DNA of 64,000 nt, taken from Curvibacter gracilis ATCC BAA-807 (GTDB taxonomy: Bacteria > Pseudomonadota > Gammaproteobacteria > Burkholderiales > Burkholderiaceae_C). Under the pieces are notes generated by a model. It saw only the letters and a list, made by a program, of their open reading frames with translations, was not told where the DNA came from and did no database searches. The stretch spans positions 38,987 to 102,986 of the forward strand of contig NZ_JADZ01000026.1 of NCBI RefSeq assembly GCF_000518645.1, in the 5' to 3' direction. The stretch's first letter is position 1. Each line of letters opens with the position of its first letter. A program made the position numbers and the translations under genes. Below are positions 57,089 to 64,000 of the stretch, one piece after another.

Positions 57089-58134
57089 GGCAGCAGGTGG
57101 CGGTTGAAAAAGGTCACGATCTTGTCAAACGTGGCCGGCACCTCGCTGGCGCGGCGGAAGCCGGGCGGGTCCATCAGGTAGCGATCGACTTCCGCTGCCC
57201 GTTCGTTGGACCAGGGCGACAGCACGGCCCCATGCCCGCCTTCGGTCAGGTCGGCCACCAGTTCGCAGCGGGCGCCACAGGCCTCGCGCACCCGGTCGAT
57301 GTGAAAGCGCGGCACCAGCCATTCGTCCCGGCGCGCCTCGACCAGGCCCAGCGCGGGTGGGTGGGGCAGGGTGGGGTGGCTGATCGAGTCCATGTCGATG
57401 GCGGCCGCCATGGGCACCGCGGCCACCACGGCCTGCACCCGGGCATCGGTGTGCGATTCGGCTTGGGTGTCGTGGCCGTAACGCAGGTTCACATACCAGC
57501 GCGCCAGCGTGATCTTGAGGCCATCCCAGCCATTGCGGTGCACCAGGCCACCGGTGCAGGCCACGGCATCGTCGTCGGCGTGCTGGTCGCAATGCTGGGC
57601 GAAGCGGGCTGGCGACCAGCGCGCACCGGCCAGCGTCAGCGCCGTCAAACCGCCGGCCGACATGCCGTACACCCCCACGCGCTGAGCATCGAACAAGGGG
57701 CCAAAGCGGCCGTCTGCGCTCACCCGGTCGATGGCCTCCGACACTTCCTGGGGCCGGATCTTCCAGCTCGGCGGGCCCACCCGGCGGTGGTCGTGCCAGT
57801 TGTCACCTCGGTGCTCGGGCAGGGCCACCACATAGCCCGCCTGGGCCAAGGCGCTGGCCAGATCGGCCTGCGGCCAGGGCGAGCCGCCTGAGCCGTGCGA
57901 CAACACCACCAGGCGGTGATTGCCCGGCACCGGGGCCGCCTGCCAGGCCACATCGAGGGTGAAGCTGCCGCGCTTGAGCGGCGCGGGGGCGGCCTGGGCC
58001 GGGTAGAACACCGTCACCGGGCCTTCGTCCCCCTGGCCTGGCAGCACGTTCAGCCCCACCGAAGCCAGGGCCCAGGGGCTCAGAAAGAAGGCGGAGGCGG
58101 CCAGGCTGCGGCACAGGAGTGGTTTCAGTCGCAT
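57085..58134 (-). CDS. Exported alpha/beta hydrolase (dienelactone-hydrolase-like esterase)
   Basis: A 349-residue protein with a signal peptide (MRLKPLLCRSLAASAFFLSP, cleaved near ALAS). The fold shows HRLVVLSHGSGGSPW (oxyanion region), YVVALPEHRGDNW, the nucleophile S159 in YGMSAGGLTAL, and a late His in GGHGAVLSP. It resembles predicted dienelactone hydrolases (COG4188). It is coupled to the downstream kinase gene by a 4-base overlap, suggesting that its substrate or product is linked to the two-component signal. Confidence 0.85.
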   Translation of the reverse strand: MRLKPLLCRSLAASAFFLSPWALASVGLNVLPGQGDEGPVTVFYPAQAAPAPLKRGSFTLDVAWQAAPVPGNHRLVVLSHGSGGSPWPQADLASALAQAGYVVALPEHRGDNWHDHRRVGPPSWKIRPQEVSEAIDRVSADGRFGPLFDAQRVGVYGMSAGGLTALTLAGARWSPARFAQHCDQHADDDAVACTGGLVHRNGWDGLKITLARWYVNLRYGHDTQAESHTDARVQAVVAAVPMAAAIDMDSISHPTLPHPPALGLVEARRDEWLVPRFHIDRVREACGARCELVADLTEGGHGAVLSPWSNERAAEVDRYLMDPPGFRRASEVPATFDKIVTFFNRHLLP

Positions 58135-58147
58135 GTCTAGGCTCCGC

Positions 58148-58459
58148 TCAGGCTTGGGGAGGGTTGTCGTTGTTGTTGAACTGGCGGCGCAGGCGCTCTC
58201 GCTCGCGCTCCACCAGCTTTTCACGCAGGCCGCTGCCCGAGCCCAGGACAAACACCGACACCCCGTGCAGCAGCACGCCCAGGCCCCAGCCGGCCGCCGG
58301 GAAGATGGACCACCGGTGCATGCCGAACTGGGTGGACAGGATGAACAGTGCGGCATTCACCACCAGGTAGACCCCCAGGTGGATGAACCAGCCCATCTTG
58401 GCGCTGGCACGGCGCTGGGCCAGGCGTTCCAGGTCTTCGGGGGGGCGGTCAGGTCTCAT
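58148..58459 (-). CDS. 2TM-domain small membrane protein
   Basis: A 103-residue protein. It has a charged N-terminus (RPPEDLERLAQRRASAKMGW), two helices (FIHLGVYLVVNAALFILS and IFPAAGWGLGVLLHGVSVFV) and a basic tail (REKLVERERERLRRQFNNND). This is the 2TM family often found next to LytTR systems. The start at 58459 is an ATG two codons after an in-frame TTG. It heads the 2TM-esterase-kinase-regulator run of genes, 13 bases before the esterase. Confidence 0.88.
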   Translation of the reverse strand: MRPDRPPEDLERLAQRRASAKMGWFIHLGVYLVVNAALFILSTQFGMHRWSIFPAAGWGLGVLLHGVSVFVLGSGSGLREKLVERERERLRRQFNNNDNPPQA

Positions 58460-58564
58460 GGTCAATGGGCGTACAACACGCCGGGTTGGGTTGGATCAGG
58501 GCAGCCCTTGCATTGTCGATCAAGGCGGGGCCCTGGGTGGGCTCTACCGGTTGGCATGTGACGG

Positions 58565-59098
58565 TCAGGCCACGGGGCTGCTGGCGTCCCATTGCCGGGC
58601 GGCGCGGTCGGTGCGCAGGGCCAGGGCCCAAAGGCGTGCGACCCGGCCCATGAACAGGCCGCTGAAGCCGCCGTACACGGCGCTGCACACGATGGGAAAC
58701 CCGGCCTCATGTACCCACCCGGCCTGCACGGCCAGGGCCACGCCCACCACGTACTTGGTCATGAACAGGCCCAACATCGTGGCCAGCGGCACCCAACTGC
58801 CGGGCACTGTGAAGCGTTGCTGATCCGGGTCGTAGCGGGTGCCTGCCGGCAGGGGCTGGCGCTGCACCCACCAGCCGGTGCTGCCGGCGGCCAGCAGCCA
58901 GCACAGCAGCGTCAGGGTTTGCGTGGGCCAGGCGCTGAGCACGCCATACAGCGAGAAGGCCGTCAGCCCCAGGGCGGGTAGCAGCACGCGCTTGAGCCCC
59001 ATCTGCCGGGTCAGGGTCTGGCGCAGGCCCAGCCACAGCAAGGCGATGAACAAGGCGAATACCCAGCGTGGGGTGTTTTGAAGGATTTGCAAAAACAT
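58565..59098 (-). CDS. DUF6622-like integral membrane protein
   Basis: A 177-residue protein with about five helices. It begins MFLQILQNTPRWVFALFIAL and LWLGLRQTLTRQMGLKRVLL, a pattern I associate with the DUF6622 family, then LTLLCWLLAAGSTGWWVQ, WVPLATMLGLFMTKYVVGVA and FPIVCSAVYGGFSGLFMGRV. Function unknown. It lies 105 bases upstream of the 2TM gene on the same strand and may be read separately. Confidence 0.8.
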   Translation of the reverse strand: MFLQILQNTPRWVFALFIALLWLGLRQTLTRQMGLKRVLLPALGLTAFSLYGVLSAWPTQTLTLLCWLLAAGSTGWWVQRQPLPAGTRYDPDQQRFTVPGSWVPLATMLGLFMTKYVVGVALAVQAGWVHEAGFPIVCSAVYGGFSGLFMGRVARLWALALRTDRAARQWDASSPVA

Positions 59099-60025
59099 GG
59101 AATGGCTCCGTTGAGTTCAAGGGGAGGGCTTGGATCCGCACTGTGCCCCCCGATGGATCGAACTGAAATCCACTTGCGACGAAACGCCAGAGGCCTGCCG
59201 CGAACTGCGCGCTGGGGGCGCGAGATGACGGTCGATCAGGTGTTTCGTTGACACCCGTTCAGGTTCGCCCTGCGAGGTCATGCCTTTCTGAAACTGCAAA
59301 TTCAATTTCTATGAACAGTCCGCGTGACCCGTTCAGCGCTCCAATGGCCGCCGCCCAGGGGGATTTCTGCCCCGTGTCATTCGAGCAAGATCATGGGCCG
59401 ATCGCAGCCAGGACGCTGGATGCCAATGACAGCTGGATGCCATTGACAACCTGAATACCTGCCTGCCACTGGCCTTTGGTTCTGCTGGCGCGAGGGGGCA
59501 TGAGCCGCTTTCTGGGCACCCAGGTGTTGAAGCAGGTGGTGAGCCCCAGGTCGGCGAACCCACGGACGGCCTGGAGCGCTGGCATCGGCACCACGGTCAC
59601 CCGTGGTGCGCAGGCCGGCAGTTGCCCGGTGACGCTGAGGGCGACCACGCCAGGGCGCTAACTGGTGTCGGGCAGCCTGGGCGTGGCCAGACCGTGGGCA
59701 ACAACCCGGTGCGAGGCGGGTGGCTGATGCCTGCGGCTGCGCTCACCGCGGCGCCCACCTTGACGCCCTGCGCCATTCGAGTCGCACAGCGCGTCGCTTG
59801 CCTTGCCTGGTGGGCCCATGCCGGTTCAGCAAGAACGGGCGATTCCCCTGGTTTTGGCCTGCGCTGCACCCACCCACTGCGCCGGGCTTGCCAAGCCACA
59901 GCCCCTTGCGACGACATGCCCCCCATCCCGCGCGAATTGTGTGCTGCCGGCCTGGGACGGCCCCTCGCCTGGCCAGCCCCCATCCGACTGCACGTCGGTG
60001 GGCCCGTGGCTTGAAATGAATGCCG
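59099..60025. other. Gene-poor region upstream of the repeat protein
   Basis: A stretch of 927 bases with no convincing intact gene on either strand. Short ORFs lack good ribosome binding sites and homology. Part of it (about 59401-59720) is a decayed copy of the 327-bp repeat found in the downstream gene (see separate entry). The remainder is GC-rich and unassigned. Confidence 0.6.
59401..59720 (+). pseudogene. Decayed fragment of an adhesin-type repeat
   Basis: The plus strand aligns by eye with the 327-bp repeats at 62841-64000. ATCGCAGCCAGGACGCTGGA (59401) matches the ATCACAGCCAGCGCACTGGA of the repeats, and CAACCTGAATACC matches CAACCTGAACACC. The segment encoding GAQAGSCPVTLRATTPG (about 59610-59657) corresponds to GGSAGTCSVTLTATTAG. 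CTGGGCGTGGCC...GTGGGCAACAACCCGGTG matches the repeat end. In-frame stops and frameshifts break it. It looks like a relic of a related repeat gene or a lost upstream part. Confidence 0.65.
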
Positions 60026-60439
60026 TTAAACGATAAAAATAACTTAATTGACATTGTTCCATTTTTTTACAATCATATCTACCGTTGTGACGTTTTTTCG
60101 TTTGAAAATCGCATGCCGTGATATGTATGTGAATAATGACATTTAATGATCATTAGAGTCATAAGTGATGGTGTGCTGCATGGCAGGAGAGATTTCCGCA
60201 GTGGCCTGCGACATGCGGATGAACGCGTGCTATTCGTTGCTATAGGTGGGGTTTTGGAGGCTGAACGGGCAGAAGTGTCCAGATTGGTGACTCGTCCATG
60301 CCGAGCAGCGAAAGCCATCCAGGGCTGATTGGACTGGGTACGGGCATTTGACCTTGAGCACACGAGCTGCCGTTTGTCTGTTTCTCAGGGTTCTCTTGGA
60401 TCGGATCAGTTCGGGGAAGAGATCATTTTTATCGTTTAA
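60026..60439. repeat. 414-bp segment bounded by perfect 15-bp inverted repeats
   Basis: TTAAACGATAAAAAT (60026-60040) and its exact reverse complement ATTTTTATCGTTTAA (60425-60439) bound a segment that is AT-rich at its left end, unlike its surroundings. It has a 12-bp palindrome TAATGATCATTA at 60144-60155 and a possible promoter TTGACA-17-AATCAT (60048-60076). No transposase and no clear target duplication are seen. It ends 19 bases before the start of the large repeat gene. It may be a miniature element, or a regulatory region acquired with that gene. Confidence 0.55.
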
Positions 60440-60458
60440 ATTTGTTTTGAGTAGTTTT

Positions 60459-63400
60459 ATGGTGAATGTGATATCTGCTGTTTGCCAGCCGGCGAGGCTC
60501 GGCAATGTCCGTCGGCTCCTGGCTCGGCTGAGCAGCGCCCCAGTGCAGATCCGGCACTGGGGCATTGCCGCTGTGGCCGGCCTGATGATGGGCTTGGCCG
60601 CGTCGGGCAGTCAGGCCGCCACATTCACCGTGACCACCTTCACAGACACCGCATCCGGCGGTGCTGCTGGCACTGGCGTCGGCAACGCCGGTGATTTGCG
60701 GGCACAGATCCTGGCTGCCAACGCCTCAGCCGGCGCGGATGTCATCAACTTCGCGTGTGCCTCGGCCCCTTGCACCATCACGCTGGGAGGCCCTCTGCCG
60801 CCCATCACCGACAGCCTGACCATCGACGGTGGCCAGCTCGGTAGCATCGTCATCGACGGGGCGAGCAGCTACCGCGTGTTCTTTGTGGACACGGGGACCG
60901 TGGCTTTGAAGAACATGACTGTCCAGAACGCCAAGGCTGTGGGCGGTGCGGGCGGCGTGGGCAATGGCGGTGGCGGCGGTGGCGCCGGCCTTGGCGCTGG
61001 GGTGTTTGTCAACCAGGCAGGGGCTGCGGTCACCTTGAGCAGCATGCGGTTCCTGAACCATTCGGTGCAGGGTGGAGCGGGCGCCAATTTCGGTGGGTCC
61101 ACCGTCCCCTCAGGTGGTGGTGGCGGCGGCTTGGCATTTCGAGGGGGTGGCTCGAGCGGTGCAGCAGGCGGCGGCGGCGGCGGCGGTGTCGTAGCCCATG
61201 GTGTCGATGTCAGTAACAACGGTGGGGGTGATGGTGGCGCCGGCGGTGGTGGCGGTGGCGGCAAATATTACGGATCCGGCACGGGTGTCGTTGGCGTCGG
61301 AGGTTCTGCCTACGCTGGCAACTCCGGGGGAAACCCCGGTGGCAACGGTGCGGCCCCTGGTACGTCTGGCACCCGCGCGGGTGGCAACGGCGGCTTTGGC
61401 GGTGGCGGCGGGGGCGGAAGTTACCTCGATGGCGGGGCTGGTGGCTTCGGCGGCGGTGGTGGTGGCACTGGTGTCAACAACGCGTTGGGCGGCGCCGGTG
61501 GCCCGGGCGGCGGCGGAGGTGGCAGCGGCGGCGGGGCCGGTGGATCGGGTGGTTTACTGGGTTCAGTGGGTTCGGGGGTGCAGGGGGGCAATGCGGGGGG
61601 CTCAGGCGCCCCTGGCGGCGGCGGCGGCGGTGCAGCGGCCGGCCCGGCGGTGTTTGTGAATGCCGGGACCTTGGTCATCACGGATTCAGCGGCATCCGGC
61701 TTGTCAGCGTCCGGTGGCGTCGGTGGGACGGGGAGTGGCGGGCGTGATGGCGCATCTGGCACGGCGAACTCTGCAGCCATTTTCAATCACGCCGGACAGG
61801 TGAACGGATCATCGACCCCAGGCCCCTACGTTTTGCCTGATGTGCAATTGGGCTTGACCGTGCTGAGCGTGGGGGGGAGTGATGCCTTCACCTTCACGGG
61901 CAACAACGGCTGGTCTTCCCAGACCCTCACGACATCGGCACCGGGTGTGTCAGTTTCTGGCACTCCCCAGGCGCTCTCCTCTGGGAATAGCGTCACTTTG
62001 AGCCTCGCTTCCCCTTCTGGCTACATCATCAGTGCCGCCAGTTGCACAAATATGGGCAGTGGCACGGTTTCGAATACCAGCAGCAGCATTGTCTTGAATG
62101 CGGCTGCCATGTCCGCGGGCAATTTTGTCAGGTGCTCGGTCACCTTGACCCGCTTGCCTAAGCTCAGCGTGACCTTCACCTTGCCCAGCAGTGGCAATGT
62201 GACCTTGGGGCTGAATCCTGATGCGACCCTCGGCAATGGCTGGACGGCCAGTTCCGCCACGTTTTCGAGTGGCGGGGCCACCTCGCAGACCTTGGCAGCG
62301 CAAACACTGAGTGCTGTGGGTGCAGCCACACGCCTGAACCAGATCACACCCTCTCCAGCGACCTACAGCATGGGCGTTGTCACCTGCACGGACGCCAACT
62401 ACGCCGTCAGTGGCAACCCCTCGGGCGCGTTCACGCCTTCGACGCCGGCTGCAGGGTCGTTCCAAATCGCCTCCACCAATGTGCTGGCAGGGGCGCAGAT
62501 CAATTGCGTCGTGCCCTATCTGCTGCCGGCCTCGGCCGCCCAGTCCACGCTCACGGTGGCGCCAGCCGGGCCCCTGGTGGCCGGCGCGGCCAGCTACACG
62601 GTGACCGCCACGGCGCGGGATGTGAACGGCGCCCCGATCACCAGCAGCGCTTACACCTACAACTTCAGTACCTCCGGCGGCAGCCTCAGTGCGGCCAGCT
62701 GCAGCACAGCCACCAGCGGTGGCAGCGCGGGCACTTGCTCTGTCACGCTGAGTTCGACCTTGGCGGGCACCTTCAGCGTGAGCGCCACCCTGGGCGGCAC
62801 GGCGATTTCTGGCAGCCCGGCCAGTGCGGTGTATGTGGCGGGTGCTGTCACGGCGGGCACGGCGCGCGTGGCCATCAGCAGTGGCCCTAAGACGGCCAAT
62901 GGCACCGACGCTTATACGATCACAGCCAGCGCACTGGATGCCAACGGCAACCTGAACACCAGTGCGGCCAGCACCTTCAGCTTCAGCGCGCCTGGCACGG
63001 GTGCGGCGCTGAGTGCCGCGACCTGCACTACGGCTACTACGGGTGGAAGCGCAGGCACTTGCTCGGTCACCTTGACGGCGACTACGGCAGGTACCTACAG
63101 CGTGACGGCCACCCTGGGCGGTACCAACGTGGGCGGCACCAACCCGGTTGTGGGCACCTTCACCGCAGGTGCCGTCACGGCGGGCACGGCGCGCGTGGCC
63201 ATCAGCAGTGGCCCTAAGACGGCCAATGGAACCGACGCTTATACGATCACAGCCAGCGCACTGGATGCCAACGGCAACCTGAACACCAGTGCGGCCAGCA
63301 CCTTCAGCTTCAGCGCGCCCGGCACGGGCGCGGCTCTGAGCGCCGCGACTTGCACGACAGCGACCACGGGCGGCAGCGCCGGCACGTGCTCGATCACCCT

Positions 63401-64000
63401 GACGGCGACCACGGCGGGTACCTACAGCGTGACGGCCACCCTGGGCGGTACCAACGTGGGTGGTACTAATCCTGTGACCGGCACCTTCACGGCCGGTGCT
63501 GTCACGGCGGGCGGCTCTCGTGTGGCCATCAGCACTGGCCCGAAGGTGGCCAACGGCTCGGATGCCTACACGATCACGGCCAGCGCCCTGGATGCCAACG
63601 GCAACCTGAACACCAGCACAGCCAGCACCTTCAGCTTCAGCGCGCCCGGCACGGGCGCAGCATTGAGCGCCGCGACTTGCACGACAGCGACCACGGGCGG
63701 CAGCGCAGGCACGTGCTCGGTCACCTTGACAGCAACGACTGCAGGCAGCTACTCGGTCACGGCCACTTTGGGCGGCACCAACGTGGGCGGCACCAACCCT
63801 GTGACGGGCACCTTCACGGCCGGCGCCGTCACGGCGGGCGGCTCTCGTGTGGCCATCAGCGCTGGCCCGAAGATCGCCAACGGTTCTGATGCCTATACGA
63901 TCACAGCCAGTGCGCTGGATGCCAACGGCAACCTGAACACCAGCGCGGCCAGCACCTTCAGCTTCAGCGCACCGGGCACGGGCGCGGCTCTGAGTGCTGC
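60459..64000 (+). CDS. Large secreted Gly-rich beta-helix and Ig-like repeat protein (3' end beyond window)
   Basis: Open for 1180 codons to the window edge with no stop. The ATG at 60459 has no strong Shine-Dalgarno sequence. The N-terminus is a long signal peptide of about 53 residues (basic QPARLGNVRRLLARL, then GIAAVAGLMMGLAASGSQA). A CSLREA-like start (NAGDLRAQILAANASAGADV) and right-handed beta-helix-like strands follow (LTIDGGQLGSIVIDGASSYR). Then comes a strongly Gly-rich region (about 60940-61650). Two prealbumin-like segments (VQLGLTVLSVGGSDAFTF; LSVTFTLPSSGNVTLGLNPD) precede a divergent Ig-like unit from about 62586 and then near-identical 109-residue repeats. Likely a surface adhesin or matrix protein; the anchor lies outside. 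Confidence 0.88.
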   Translation, partial: MVNVISAVCQPARLGNVRRLLARLSSAPVQIRHWGIAAVAGLMMGLAASGSQAATFTVTTFTDTASGGAAGTGVGNAGDLRAQILAANASAGADVINFACASAPCTITLGGPLPPITDSLTIDGGQLGSIVIDGASSYRVFFVDTGTVALKNMTVQNAKAVGGAGGVGNGGGGGGAGLGAGVFVNQAGAAVTLSSMRFLNHSVQGGAGANFGGSTVPSGGGGGGLAFRGGGSSGAAGGGGGGGVVAHGVDVSNNGGGDGGAGGGGGGGKYYGSGTGVVGVGGSAYAGNSGGNPGGNGAAPGTSGTRAGGNGGFGGGGGGGSYLDGGAGGFGGGGGGTGVNNALGGAGGPGGGGGGSGGGAGGSGGLLGSVGSGVQGGNAGGSGAPGGGGGGAAAGPAVFVNAGTLVITDSAASGLSASGGVGGTGSGGRDGASGTANSAAIFNHAGQVNGSSTPGPYVLPDVQLGLTVLSVGGSDAFTFTGNNGWSSQTLTTSAPGVSVSGTPQALSSGNSVTLSLASPSGYIISAASCTNMGSGTVSNTSSSIVLNAAAMSAGNFVRCSVTLTRLPKLSVTFTLPSSGNVTLGLNPDATLGNGWTASSATFSSGGATSQTLAAQTLSAVGAATRLNQITPSPATYSMGVVTCTDANYAVSGNPSGAFTPSTPAAGSFQIASTNVLAGAQINCVVPYLLPASAAQSTLTVAPAGPLVAGAASYTVTATARDVNGAPITSSAYTYNFSTSGGSLSAASCSTATSGGSAGTCSVTLSSTLAGTFSVSATLGGTAISGSPASAVYVAGAVTAGTARVAISSGPKTANGTDAYTITASALDANGNLNTSAASTFSFSAPGTGAALSAATCTTATTGGSAGTCSVTLTATTAGTYSVTATLGGTNVGGTNPVVGTFTAGAVTAGTARVAISSGPKTANGTDAYTITASALDANGNLNTSAASTFSFSAPGTGAALSAATCTTATTGGSAGTCSITLTATTAGTYSVTATLGGTNVGGTNPVTGTFTAGAVTAGGSRVAISTGPKVANGSDAYTITASALDANGNLNTSTASTFSFSAPGTGAALSAATCTTATTGGSAGTCSVTLTATTAGSYSVTATLGGTNVGGTNPVTGTFTAGAVTAGGSRVAISAGPKIANGSDAYTITASALDANGNLNTSAASTFSFSAPGTGAALSA
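62841..64000 (+). repeat. Tandem 327-bp (109-residue) Ig-like repeats inside the large gene
   Basis: Units start at 62841, 63168, 63495 and 63822, exactly 327 bases apart; the fourth runs off the window. Each encodes a unit from GAVTAG to GTFTA with the core ASALDANGNLNTS, FSFSAPGTGAALSAATC, GGSAGTCS and TLGGTNVGGTNP. The two cysteines per unit are conserved and may form a disulfide. Near-identity at DNA level points to recent amplification or gene conversion, so repeat number probably varies between strains. Confidence 0.92.

Noticed and set aside
61198..61659. Separate 153-residue Val/Ala-rich ORF in another frame
   Set aside because: It lies within the Gly-rich part of the large secreted protein and arises from its GGN-rich codons.

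Overview
The window is high-GC DNA with dense genes, short intergenic gaps and frequent ATGA start/stop overlaps. Gene content points to a plant- or soil-associated betaproteobacterium, most likely Burkholderiales/Comamonadaceae. The pointers are hemC-D-X-Y order, a Bug-type tricarboxylate-binding protein, flhDC, the divergent acdS/acdR pair for ACC deaminase, a form-II CoxL-like molybdenum hydroxylase cluster, TRAP transport genes and the prkA-yeaH-spoVR operon. This taxonomic call is an inference from gene content; no rRNA or tRNA gene was seen.

Layout: 1-3104 holds the galU 5' end and valS (minus). 3297-5265 holds an exported beta-rich protein and a class III cyclase fused to a PilZ-like domain (plus). 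5362-7231 is a cytochrome b561 - YceI - YceI operon (minus). 7402-11589 is hemCDXY (minus), divergent from ppc, with a FUSC membrane protein after it. 16942-19850 has a Bug receptor and the acdS/acdR pair. 19946-22466 has a lipoprotein and a FlgO-like protein convergent with flhDC; flhC is bracketed by two copies of an intergenic repeat. 22743-27793 (minus) has a sulfurtransferase, a leucine-rich-repeat protein with plant-receptor-like layout, a DMT transporter and a Rieske oxygenase. 28113-31105 has ispA and dxs. 31311-35175 is a TRAP system with the binding protein convergent to its permeases. 35399-37943 has a Na+/H+ antiporter family protein and an EgtB/SenA-like protein.

37966-49445 is a molybdenum block: modBC (no modA seen), modE with a clear palindrome, a GAF-Fis regulator, and a seven-gene operon for a form-II CoxL-type hydroxylase with its 2Fe-2S and FAD subunits, MoxR ATPase (CoxD), VWA protein (CoxE), CoxG and an XdhC-type insertion factor. 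Uptake, regulation, enzyme and maturation are thus adjacent.

50031-55044 carries a cysteine-rich 54-residue ORF and the prkA-yeaH-spoVR operon. 55075-59098 (minus) has a LytS/LytTR two-component pair co-transcribed with an esterase and a 2TM protein. The right end (59099-64000) is different in character: a decayed repeat fragment, a partly AT-rich segment bounded by perfect 15-bp inverted repeats, then a large secreted protein that is still open at the window edge, with a glycine-rich beta-helix-like region followed by near-identical 327-bp (109-residue) repeats.

Most unusual items: the plant-like LRR protein, the 327-bp repeat protein with a decayed relative upstream, the EgtB-like protein lacking one expected metal-binding histidine, the missing xseB and modA, and the small cysteine-rich ORF before prkA.
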